Source: Anthoceros angustus (Eukaryota; Streptophyta; Anthocerotopsida; Anthocerotales; Anthocerotaceae). Taken from it: 64,000 nt of DNA. Positions 31,941 through 43,304 of the stretch are shown in pieces. The translations under genes were made by a program, and so were the position numbers. The stretch covers positions 1,550,001 to 1,614,000 of the forward strand of contig VJWM01000044.1 in the NCBI GenBank assembly GCA_010909165.1, given 5' to 3'. Under the pieces are notes generated by a model. It made no database searches. It had not been told where the DNA came from and worked only from the letters and a program-made list of their open reading frames with translations. Numbering within the stretch: position 1 is the stretch's first letter; the number at the start of each line of letters is the position of its first letter.

Positions 31941-33557
31941 TGAGACTCCATGTATATCCGGATGTGAAAAACATGCAGTACATGGCTCATGATGGGAACA
32001 TACCTTCGGTGCTTGCAAGCCAAAGCCTGCCTGCTCCGCTCATCTTGAAGCAGCCAGTACCTGTCCTCATCTCTTGGGCTGGGAATTGTCCTGCCGTCCC
32101 CACCTTGCATCACCTACCTTGGGAGGGCGAGCCCGAGGGCAATCATGCTCACTCATGCGTTCTTCTTTTGACGGGTTTACACGGCTTCGGTGCCGCACCC
32201 CAGCAAGGACAAGGAACGACCCGGAGCAGGCGTTGCTTGCTGGGGAAGAAGCCGAGTGGGATGTCGTCTGGGCGACTAGATTGCGAGATGCCTCTGGTTG
32301 GGGACACAGTTTTTTTAATAAAGGTGGGGTTTGAAGCACATGGAGAAAGGGAATCCGCCTCTCCATCGGTTGCTTGCGGTGCTAGTGCTACACATGTTCC
32401 ATATTGCAGATCTTGCAGCACTAGCGAGAGGGATGCATATTCCCTGGGGCACGGGGGGTTGGAGCAGCGTCATCCGCGTCAGTATCTGCTGGGCTGTATC
32501 ATGTATGCAAGATTGCCTGCTTGGCAGCCACTGCATGACATCATCTGTCTAGCGCGACCACATGCGATGGAGTGGGGGAGAACGCAAACTTTGCTGGGCA
32601 GCTTCATGCAGCTCCTCTAATGGTGGTATAGCTGTTTTCGCGTAGCCAGGTTCCTGTGCTGGGTTGATGACAATTCACGGCCTCCGATGATCCGGCCCCC
32701 GTCACCCGTGGAGGAGCCATGAAGACCTCACTCTTGCGGGCGCCGCCAAGGGCCCACCGGCTAGTGTAGCAAAGATACACTGCCACCACTCTGCGAGTCG
32801 CGACAGGTGAGATGTACCGCATGCTTCGAGGCTGTCATGCATTTGTTTGTGGCCGCCACATCCTGCGTTACTGCGTACAGCAGCGAGTCCCAACCAACCA
32901 AATGTGTGGGGTGGATTCATGGGCTTGTGGGACATGTCATGGCAGTGGCCCTGAAGTAGTTGACATGACAGGCAGAGGTTTGGCATAGGCTGGAATCCGC
33001 AGGGCACCCTGGAGACGACAATCGATCATCCATCCAGACTTCGACTGCATACCTAGGTCTTCATGACTCTCACCTCTGCATACAAGTTGCAACTGCAACT
33101 CGTGGGGTGGCATGAATCCACGCTGTTGCCGCTCTTCTCATGGGAAGAAGAAGAAGAAGCACATTAAAGTCCGGGTAGGTATTGTAAAAAAACTCACGAG
33201 GAGGACGACGGGACCCCGGAGCGCTTCTTCCTCATCAGGCCCGACGGATACGATGATCCTGGCCTTTCTTCCTTGACATACCTTCCCTTCCCGTCACTCG
33301 AGGTCGATAGGATTCTGCTAATCGCATCATTTCGGGTTTGGTTCATCTCGGGCAACAGAGCATCAGCATGAGCAGGGGATGTCCCGCGGACGCAGACTTG
33401 AAGAACAGGTGAACCACCACCAGTGCTCGTCACTATCCAACAACGACAATGCCGTGAGCCCACCACTACCAACACCAAGAATTGCTGTCTGTACTGCAAT
33501 ACAAGTTCCACAAAAGTAGATTACTTAATTCCTGTGTTGCATAGTGTTGAGCACCAA

Positions 33558-33629
33558 GGGCATTTGGTCTAGTGGTATGATTCTTGCTTAGGGTGCAAGA
33601 GGTCGCGAGTTCGATTCTCGCAATGCCCC
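33558..33629 (+). tRNA. tRNA-Pro (AGG)
   Basis: 72 nt cloverleaf. The acceptor stem GGGCATT pairs with AATGCCC. D-arm GGTCTAGTGGTA with box A is present. The anticodon stem CTTGC/GCAAG closes loop TTAGGGT, giving anticodon AGG. The T arm holds GTTCGATTC (box B). There is no intron. A run of six T about 55 bp downstream could stop RNA polymerase III. Confidence 0.97.
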
Positions 33630-33852
33630 CTTGCACAAACCGTTCTGTGACACGTTCCCACCGGTTACTGTTCCAAGGTTAGGTGGCTTTTTTCTTTTCG
33701 GTCCACAGCACCTTGTTCTAGTTCGCCCAAGCTGGACGCGAGCGCGCGAACAAGAGGGGATTGTAAAGGATGGTTCCAGATCGGTGGCATCTTCCTGCTC
33801 CTGGGCTTGTGAAGTTGTAATGGGTATGGAACTTGACGAGGACGGGGAAGTC

Positions 33853-36538
33853 CTACGGCCTTGGGGTTCCTCCTGCCATTTGTAATACCACGTCGTGACC
33901 ACCTGCATTCGTGATTACCCGCTGTCTCCCAGATTGGGATTGAGGGCTCCTGCTATCTTCACGGCTGTTGCCTCGGTTGGTTTCATCTCGCACCCTAAGC
34001 CGCTTCTGAGCTCGTCTTCTCCATCCGTGGAGAGCTCCCTTCACGTTTCCCCCTAGTTTGTAAGAGGAGCCCTTCTGCAGCAATGCGGCGGTTCTCCTAG
34101 GGTAAGTGCCAGGAGTAGAGACAGTTTCCCATTGTCCAGGAAAGGAACATTCCCATGGAGAGGTCTGAGTTTGTACCTGGCTCACGAGGGCGTAGAGCGG
34201 CAGGGTGGTGTGGCTACAGACAACTTGAACCGAGACCCTGTGCGGGAAAAGATCAGCATTTTGAGAAGCAGAGAGGGGCATATTTGCAACCTAGTGAGGG
34301 AAGTTGTGGATTACCCCAGCAGGAGGCGAATGATGCTGTACACCTTGTGTTCCAGAAAACAAGATTTAAGAGAGAATTGCCACTGCAGAAGAGACGACAA
34401 CCAGCCAGAATTCAGATGAAAGCACAATATGCATGTAAGATGCCAGGCAAAGGGATCCGGGTTGTTCCCTTACCCAGAACAAGGTTGCCAGCCCAAAGGC
34501 ATTCTGGCACACAACGACGGACAAGCGGGTCAATTTCAGGAAATGCCATGTCCAACAACCACCAGAACGAGGTGGACTTGAGGTGGTATATGGCACATGC
34601 ATGAGAGCATTACCTGGAACAGGATGAAGTGAATTAACCGCAGCACGAACCGAGGATCTTTGAACCAGAATAGCTGATCACGGGGCTGCACTGTATGCGG
34701 GGCATATTCATCTGATGGACCTACACTTTCTATTGCAAGAGTGGCGATGGCATGTTGCAGCTTTGTATCAATTATGAGCAACGTCTGCAGTGGAGAAGGA
34801 GTTAGCCTTGTGTGTATTCCAGGTCTCATGGGTAACGCTGCACTTTGACACAGCGTGGGAGTCTTACAAGGGGTGGAACGAGGAATATCCAGAAGTAGAA
34901 GTCCGTGCCTGCAGACAGGAATTTTCATATCCCCACATGAATGCAGTGCCAGCGGCATAGGACAAAACGTAAAGGATTTTGGATCTTCTGCTACTGTCTC
35001 TGAGATAGAACAACGCACGATCTGAAGAGCGAACACAACCTACCTGATTCCTACGATCTCTTTAAACTCGTCCTCCACTGCCCGCAGCATGTAGGTGTGA
35101 AAATCAAATTTTTTGTCGAGGTTGTGCTTCTGAGCAAGTGGATGGACAAAAGTTAGACAGGTTTGCTGCCAAGCCCTTTCTCACAATCGGGCCACAGGCA
35201 AAATCGAGATTACTGAGCTAAGCACACCGGATGAGACATACACTGATAAAACCCAGTCGCAAGGCTAGGTAGTCTGCCTGGGTCACGGATCCATAAGATT
35301 GCCTGAAGAAGCAAACCTAACAGGAAGTTCGAAGCAGAAGCAATAAGCAACAAACGCAATGAAGAACACAACTTTCGGTAGTAAACTCGTCAGTGATGAC
35401 CAATCGCCTCAAGGATGGCATTATGTCGTACAATCCAGAGAAATAAGCGATTCTTGCTCCAAGTAGTCGAGGTATGGAAGCGAAGGAACGTGGACTGACG
35501 GTTCATTGTCAATGCCCTTGTGTGCTGTGCAAGATTTCCAAGGCAGTGATCCAATACATCAATCAGCCCAAGGGATTAGCAATTCCAGACATTCACAAGA
35601 TGGGAAAGACAAATTTGTGTCGGGCACCAGTTACCTTTCATATTATCATGGTTGTCCGCTTGAACCTCCACCTCCCATTTTTTCCAGAAATGTATCTGCA
35701 GATCCAATTGAATCAGCCAAGTATACGAATTAGCCACATATCCTGAGAGAGCCTGCTGTTGACAAGTTCATCAGAAAGAGGAAGAGAAGGGAAGTACTCT
35801 GAGCCTTGACAGAACCATAGTCAGAGCTGACTACGCAACATGCACAACTGATAGGACGAAGATAACAATATGCAGTTGGTGAATTCCTTCGGTAGAGATG
35901 AGCGGTTGACGCTGCGCAGACGCAACACGGTCCGAGTAAGCTTGCCTGGGACGAAAATCGGAAATAAGACAAAAGTGCTGCACCTGGTGGAAGTGAAGAA
36001 CGCACCCCGGCGGAACAACCACCCTGGCATGCATACGTGGCTTCCCCTTCACCTGCGAGAAATCGTCATTGTACAAATTCTACAAGGCCAGTCTCTAACC
36101 GCCTTGGTCCACTTTCATCTACTTTGGAGACCGATTTGGCAGCTGCAGTGGCACCACAAGCAAGGCCGCTTCCTGCATCATGCGCTGCGCAGGGCGTCCA
36201 CTTTTTCAGCACACTGGCTGGAAGGCAGATCTTGACGACGTAGTACAGCGTGACAGTGACCAGGAGGGACATGAACCCCAACAGCATCAACTCTGCAGAT
36301 TGAACACCACGGCACACTGCAAGCCTGAGCCACCTAACCTCTCGAAAGCAAAACATTCGCAACAACAACAAATTCACGTCAGCCCAGAGCCCAGCAACAA
36401 GAAAGTGCAGCAGCTGTGGCCGAGCCGATGAATGGCCCTCTCCACCATGAACGAAATGACGATAAACACACCGCAGACGATGGCGATGACCCATGACGGA
36501 GTGAGGGCCAGCGACCTTCCCTCAGACCCGCCTGCCAT
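33853..36538 (-). pseudogene. MLO-like gene, disabled (two exons missing, one in-frame stop)
   Basis: Colinear with the intact MLO gene at 59741-62703, with matching exons 1, 3-8 and 10-15. The start [20 protein letters not shown], the ELMLLGF exon (from 36292), the HQLHIVIF exon (35798-35911) and FFRQ...[10 protein letters not shown] are recognisable. So are the KFDFHTYM exon, the RDQLFWF exon, [14 protein letters not shown] and the calmodulin-binding-like [21 protein letters not shown], which leads to a TAG at 33853. Three lesions are visible. Exon 2 (about 20 codons) and its donor are absent between 36430 and 36292. Exon 4 has an in-frame TAG at 35831-35833 where the intact gene has Tyr. 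The 50-nt exon 9 is absent between 35040 and 34900, which also breaks frame. Confidence 0.85.
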
Positions 36539-37764
36539 TCTCAAGCCTGTCCGAGCTCCTCTTCTGGAGCTCGGTCAGACCCGGCCTGTGCTCCCTCCCA
36601 GAATTCCACCACCAGATGCGTCCATCGCGTGGTGGGCAGCACTGCCCTTGCAATTCTCAATGCGTGCTTCCACGCTGAGGGCGTGTGCTTTACAATACAA
36701 GGCCCAGATAGATCTCCAATGCGGTCAAAAGCGACACGTCAGAGATGTCCGAAAGCACGCGACAGCGATCTTACGCTGGTGCAGAGGCGAGTGGTGCGAC
36801 GGGACTCAGGAGGGCTGCCCGTGCTCCAGTGCTCCAGTCTCCGGCGGCAGGCGTCTGGATTTGGTAATGCAGTCCGGTACCGATTATCTGATTCACCAGT
36901 GACGTTCACACGCTGCAAAGGGCGATTGCGCATCCTTCGTCCTGTCTCTACCGACTGCCTGCTTGACTTGACTGACATCAATGACGCAAACCACCGAGCA
37001 TTACGGGACTGGGATCATCCAAGAAAGCAGGTACTAGGAACGTACACACTATGCTACACACTGTCCCTGACACGCTGGGACCTGGGACCTGGGACCAGTC
37101 CACACCGACCAGAGCTTTCTCTTGGGCAAATCACCGGCAGGTGTTTCCAGGGAGGGTCGGAACCGCCGATTGCCATTGTGCGCGCGCCGCCCCACACCTA
37201 CCAGAGCAGCTTTCTCCTGGGCAAATCACAGGCAGGCGTTTCCAGGGAGGGCAACAACTGCCGCGGAATAATCTCCGCGCAAACTGCCCAGTTCTTTACT
37301 AGCTGTACAGGATTCCTCCATTATCCATTTCACTTTTTCGAGTATCGGACTAGTCTACCAGTCGCTTCGCTTCTTTCCGCATTTGCCATACTTCTCCTGT
37401 CGTAGGGGTTCCGGGTATCCATAGGGTCTGCTGTGAGACTTCAACAGAATCCATTATTTAGCGATAATCCAATAGAATGAAAATGATATCGATAGCCATA
37501 GGACTAGAATCGATCTCGTCTGTTCGTGTCGGCATAAGTCCATTGGAAAAATTGCTGGAAACGCATTTAAAACTCTGGTAGGAATGGGGCACCCTCAAGC
37601 TACGAATGAGGGGTCTGCCGGTTTCGTTCTCTCGAGGCCTTGAGGCCTTGAGAAGAGTGTACACATTTTCTTTATCTATGATATTGCCACGTCCTTGTGG
37701 GGCCATCCAGTCTTGGCTTTGTGGTTGATGATCTCGTGTTGATGTGCAGAAGCAACGTGAAAGC
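36539..37764. other. Intergenic
   Basis: No gene is recognised. An imperfect direct repeat of about 47 bp occurs at about 37107 and 37201 (core GGGCAAATCAC, then TTTCCAGGGAGGG). Confidence 0.45.
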
Positions 37765-37979
37765 TGGGTAAACGTACAAAGGTGCGACAATTTTTCTTTG
37801 TTACAGCAGATCAGTCAGATTACATGGGATTATTGCTCTTGTTCACATGGCTCTTGTTATGCTTGCATGTGTGTAGCAGGGCCTATGAGGTGGTGCGACG
37901 GTTGGGCAAGAATGATGGTCAGGTGTCTCTTCAGTGAATGGCATGAACTGTCTTGAGTCGGTCAGCTGGGTCTTCATCA
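37765..37979 (-). repeat. Copia element 2, 3' LTR
   Basis: 215 bp. It differs from its partner by about 12 substitutions and one 3-bp indel (roughly 5-6% divergence by eye), so this insertion is not recent. Confidence 0.92.
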
Positions 37980-40459
37980 CTCCCGCTTAGTTCAAGCCAT
38001 CTCAAGAATGCTGCTTACTTGCGGTGTCCACGAGACGGCCTCAGCCCAATAACCACTTGACAGAGTGGCATGTGAGAGCATGGCCCTGGCCATCTCCTGG
38101 AGCCTTCAGTTGCGGTTCTCGGCGATACCATTTTGCGCATGGGCGTATGGGACGGTGACTTGTCAAGTGATGCCTCGTTCTGTAAGGCAAGAGTTTAATT
38201 CGCCAGAGAGGAATTCACCTCCTCCATCCGAGCATACACAGTGAGCTTGTAGGCAGTCTGAAGTTCAGCCATTGCGTGGAACTCCTTGAACTTGGTAAAG
38301 GCTTCACTCTTGAGCTGGAGGAAGTAGGTGTGGATCATACAAGGCTTGTCGTCGATGACAGGCATAAAGTAGGAAGCTCCTCCAAACAAATGTGTGGACA
38401 TGGGTCCGCAAAGATCAATATGCACCAGCTCAAGTAGCTCGGTGGCTCGGTGAGAGGAAGTACGTGGGTATGGCACTTCCTTACTTTTTGCTAGCAGACA
38501 TCCTTCACAGAATAGAGAGTTACTGAATTCGGGAAGGGGTTTATCATAAAGCTAACTAGCTTTCATTTCTTTCATCCACCTCAAGTTGGGGTGACCTAAA
38601 CGTAGGTGCCAGAGCTTGGTTATCTCTGCCTTTGACGAAGTCCGAGCTAAGTGAGCTGATCCTAGAAGTGAGGAGGCTTCCAAGAGGTAGAACCTGTCTT
38701 CCTTTGATCCGTGGCAGGTGACCTCAACGGGGTTATCATAGGGACAAATCTCGCATTTTTGAGCTTTGAAGTGAATCTCATACTGCTTGTTATCCGTTAT
38801 CTAGAGTGCTCACAGATACCAGGTTCTTGCTGACCGTCGGCACATGGAACACATTTGAAAGTGATATCGTGCCTCCAGTTCTGCACTGTAGGATAACTGT
38901 GCCAGTGCCAATTACTTCTGTAGACCTGTTGTTAACTACATAAATCGATCCTCCTCCATGTGGAATTCGATAGGTGCTTAAACAATTGCGGTCTTTGTAG
39001 ACATGAGCTGACGCGCTGCTATCCAAGTACCAGGAGGAGTAGCTTCCAGTGGTGGTGGTCAGCATGGTAATCAGAATTGTTGGCGGTCTCTGTATAAGGT
39101 GGGCACTTGGGGAACCTTGTCTTCTTGGTTCGCTTGCTTCTTGGCAGTCTAGTTCATAATACTGACTTCTGCACGATTTGATTCCCCTTACGATGGGGGT
39201 TAGCAAGGCCTGATTGGGAAGAACCTTCCCCTCCCTTCCTGCTTTGCCAGTTCATGTTTCGCATCTATCTTTGTCCGTTAGATTGTGAGGTGAAGAGAGC
39301 TTACGCTAGGGCTACACTCTTGGAGGGACCCCTAGCAGAGTCCTCCTCAATTATTGCAGCGATGACCAACGAGAGGGTTATGAGTTCTCCTAGCTTGAGC
39401 TTCTTCGCGTGTGCAGACTGCTTCATGAGGCTGTTCTGGTTGCGACAAATGTGCGCCAACTTGTCGGCAGGGTCATCAGGAGGGCTATGGCCACCTGATG
39501 CTCTGTTAAGGTAGTCCCGTAGGAGGCCAGTCTTGCCCTCAAAGTGCGGAAGGTGCTAAGATGTGCCTGGATGCTTTCCCAGTCCTTATATTTAAGGTTG
39601 TGGAAGTTCCTTACGGCGGTGGCCGAGTGCTGGGCATCGGTGGCTTCAAACATTTGTGTGAAGTATTCCTAGATGGTTTGTGTCGTTAAGGCACCGAAGG
39701 TGTGATGAACCATAGCTTTGTCAAGCCCGGCAATTAGCAGATTGTGGGCTCTTCTGTCGGATTTTATCTATTGATCGTAGTCTGGGGTTCCTTATGTGGG
39801 GCAGGGCACCGACCCATTGACTATTGTCCATAGGTCTGCGTCCTCAAGATGTCCCTGCATTCGGGTGGCCCAGACATCGTAGTCTACACCCGTGAATCTG
39901 TCCTTTTCCTTTATTTCGATGCGGAGGTTAGCGTAGTGTTGTGTGATAGGGTTTGCGGCACCACCACCACCACCACCACCACCACCACCACCACCTCCAC
40001 CACCGGTGCGCCTCCACCACCACCACCACCACCACTATCGCGCTCACTGAGCTCCGAGGTTGACATGGTTAGGTCTTATTCACGAAGCTTCATCGCTGTT
40101 GACAGTGATGGCTTGGGGGATTTGGGGCCTCACACGCCTGGAGAAGATCCTTCACGTCTCTCAATATGATGCCTAGGAGGCTGCGCGGCAGGCGTGTCTC
40201 TGTGCTTGTTTTCAATCTGGTGGAGCTTCTTCAGCACGCGGCTCTCCAAGGTAGACGGTTTGATGTTTCTTCGGTTTGGTGCTACTTCTTCCATTCTCCT
40301 CACAGATCTGCATCTGCACCGTGGAGAACCGGGAGGGGGATAACTTAATTGGAGAGAGTGTTCCTCATGCGCTGGTCTTGCCCACGGACGGGCTCCCCTC
40401 CTCCAAGCCATGAGGTAACCCTTCCAGTGGCATGTCTTAATCCTCTTGCTCTGACACCA

Positions 40460-40677
40460 TGGGTCAACGTACAAAGGTGCGACAATGATTTTTCTTTGTT
40501 ACAGCAGATCAGTCGGATTACATCGGGTTATTGCTCTTGTTCACATCGCTCTTGTTATGCTTGCATGTGTGTAGCAGGGCCTATGAGGAGGTGCGACGTT
40601 TGGGCAAGAATGATGCTCAGGTGTCTCTTCAGTGAGTGGCGTGAACTTTCTTGAGTCGGTCAGCCGGGTCTTCATCA
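40460..40677 (-). repeat. Copia element 2, 5' LTR
   Basis: 218 bp partner of 37765-37979, followed by the target duplication AAAGC at 40678-40682. Confidence 0.92.
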
Positions 40678-40682
40678 AAAGC

Positions 40683-43304
40683 ACGGCAGCGTGTGACCAC
40701 GTCCATATTTGGGTGCTATCAAGTGACCACGTTTTCCACAAATGGACATTTGTTATGAGGGGGAGGTACTGGTGCTGCTCATTCACACCCTTTGATTGCT
40801 CACTTGGCCTCTTAACTAAGAGGAGCCGTCGTGACTTCAACGAATGGCGCATTGTTCGAGCTGTCGTGACTTTAACGAATGGCGCATTGTTCCTTTCTAG
40901 TATTGGCGACAATAGCGCATTGTTCCATTGTAATGGCAACAACATTTTTTATGCGTCTTTTCTTTTTAGCATATGCAAACTTTATTTCTCCTGCTTGCTA
41001 TCATCCCTATATAATTCATTTTCACTATCAGGCAATGCATTGACATCATCCTTTGTAAGCCTGTTTGAGGAAAGGAATCATGTCATTCACTATAATGCAA
41101 AGTGCTATGTGCATCAACTTTTTTTTTTTGTGAATTAAGAAACTTTATAAATATTTCAAAGTATACATCGAAGTCCCGCACTGGGATTTTGATCTAGAGT
41201 TATCCCATAGAGTAATAACAACGGTGGCCCCGCACATTGTGGAGGTAAGGGCATGATGTTGGCCCCACACATTGTGGAGGTAAGGGCATGATGTTTATAC
41301 TATAACAGGTGCACCCACAAGTCCGTGAAGCTGGGGGATGGTTGACACTCCATCCAAGCAATGATCCGTCCGAAGGACACTTAACTATGGAGTTCATAAC
41401 TTAATTATGGAGTTCTAATGAACTCATATCTCAATGTCCCTCCATGAAGGGAGGATATCATCTGTCTTATTTAGAGCTTCAATGCTTCATCCACAAGTCG
41501 ATAGAAGTGCTAGGGTAGACAATGAGCATCTCTTACGGTCTTGTCCATACCCCAATAACTTGACTTTCGTAAGTACTTGTCGGTCTTGTATGTATTGCCG
41601 CGGTAACATGGCCTTGATCTCGTAGGCAATGGAAACCACTTCCAAAGTTTGCTAGGTTGTGCAACCACATTGTTACAAAGTGGTGATTGTAAGACGGATG
41701 TTGTTGAACGGAAATATAATCTGTTGAACGGTCCTGGTGGAGTGCCCGCTCAACTCAATATCTCCAAAAAATAAACCACTCAAACTTAACGGGTTCGCTA
41801 AGATTAATGAAGGTACGGACAAAAGAATGGTTTGGCTAGATGCATGAGTCAGCAACATGTTGAGCGCAAATGGTCTCACGGAAACCAACCCTTAGGGCGG
41901 TTTGTATGTCACTCTTCTTGGTTTAGTAACCATGGCCTGGGTTTGGCTATACATTTGCATACTCATACTTGATTGCTTTTTCTCTCCAAGAAATGAACAA
42001 TATATAACTAGTTTTGGCGGGTTTCATTAAACCACGTTTTGATCGTCACTGGGTCATGTGCTGGTTTCGGGGGGTTTAGGAAGGTATGTGTAGTTGTAGG
42101 GGTCATATGCGGGTTTAGGGGGATTAAGGGGGTTTAGTGGGTCATGTGCGGGTTTAGGGGGGTCACCCCTAAACCTCCGTCGTGCAAAGACGAGACAAAA
42201 GTTCCTTGCACCAAAACTACTAACAAGCTTCACAAAATTGCAAACAAGCTTTTGCAGATACTAACCTTGTTAACAATATATGCATAACATCAAGAAAGAT
42301 TCCAACTATGTATTTTCTATAAAATATTAAACTTAAAAATGCATCATACCTAGAAGCATAAAATATCATGTAGAGATTGATAAAATCAAATAATATCTTG
42401 TAGTGAACTAAGTGCGATAGGAAGGAAAAACCGAAGCCACCAACCCTCCAACGAATGCACTTCATGATATGGAGACAATCCCTCTGGGACTGGGCGGTTG
42501 ATTTGGAACGTCCCAGGCTAAATTCAACAGAAAGGTATTCATTCACGAGACCTGAGCTGCGGCTCGGTTCGGTACCCGATCCCACAGCCCCGATCCGATA
42601 TACAAGGGCCATGTCGGAGGGGCAATGTAAGTAGGCCATCACCAAGCCCAACTTCTTTGGTCTGATGAAACACCCTGCTGATAACCTCCAGTCCTTGTTC
42701 CATAGCAGCAGTAGGCGTTTAGTATCCAGAGCTGGTTTTGAGAAACCCATCCCCAAACTGGCGATGGGGGTCTGTCGGTGTGAAGAGCAAATCTGCCGGG
42801 AAACATAAACAACTGGAATGAAAAAACATGCAAGCCGTTCTTATCAACCAAGAGAGCGTGAACACAAAAGCACCTTGACAGTTGCACGCAACACATGTAC
42901 ATAGTCTATTCCAAAACCCATATAAAGATACCGCATGCATGAAGGCTACAGTGCTCCGCTGAAGAAGACCAGTGACGCCAGTACCTACAGCTGTCATGCT
43001 CCGCAGGTCGTCTCCGAAATCGTATCTTCGCACGACATGCAGCATTTGCAACTTCAGTCATCGAATCACATGGCAGCTTGTCCAGGCTCATTGACTGGTA
43101 CTTCCGTGAAGTGGGTTGCCAAGTACCTTTAGCCTCCACTGAATACCATCACGCATTAAAAAAATGAAACCGCTACCTTCGGCCATGGCTGGCAGTGGTT
43201 GTGCAAATGCACCAGGGTGAAACCTGGGAATGGCCTAAGGCCCGTCCATTCCTTTGCATCACCTGCTGCCTCATTTGAAGACACTCACCAACGTTCTTCA
43301 GGTC
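40683..43304. other. No supported gene
   Basis: The open frame 42220-42756 (-) has no recognised domain and is not called. A 38-bp unit with core CACATTGTGGAGGTAAGGGC is present twice at about 41226-41296. A GTTTAGGGG-rich patch lies at 42070-42180 and ends in an inverted repeat GGTTTAGGGG/CCCCTAAACC. Confidence 0.45.

Larger units (their letters stand above)
29904..33557. other. Gene-poor region rich in simple repeats
   Basis: No gene is supported. Long open frames on both strands at 30670-31830 and 31775-32620 arise from GC-rich repeats and have no domain. The region carries the 5' flank of the NLR gene and several microsatellites listed separately. Confidence 0.5.
37765..40677 (-). mobile_element. 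Copia LTR retrotransposon (element 2), internally deleted, 2.9 kb
   Basis: Bounded by LTRs of 215 and 218 bp and by the target duplication AAAGC (37760-37764 and 40678-40682). The LTRs begin TG and end CA. The primer site TGGTGTCAGAGC (40448-40459) resembles the initiator-Met type. A purine tract AAGCGGGAG lies next to the 3' LTR. Inside are gag (39423-39653, LPTSWRTF), protease (38790-39206; LDSSAS, where the family has LDSGAS) and the first part of integrase (37990-38476; HIDLCGP). Integrase stops early, and RT and RNase H are missing, so this is a deletion derivative. A (CCA)n run lies in the leader at 39958-40034. Confidence 0.93.

Noticed and set aside
31775-32620. 281-codon plus-strand open frame
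   Set aside because: Starts in a hexamer repeat giving Ser-His runs and shows no family similarity or typical residue mix.
34311-34313. A second in-frame stop (TAA) in the MLO pseudogene
   Set aside because: The intact gene has a GT donor at the matching place (GG|GTTAGT), and here GG|GTAATC works the same way. The TAA therefore lies in the intron, not the exon.
36629-37405. 258-codon plus-strand frame
   Set aside because: Overlaps the promoter side of the MLO pseudogene and has no recognisable domain.
42220-42756. 178-codon minus-strand frame
   Set aside because: Hydrophobic C-terminal half looks AT-rich and random; no domain, splice context or homologue known.
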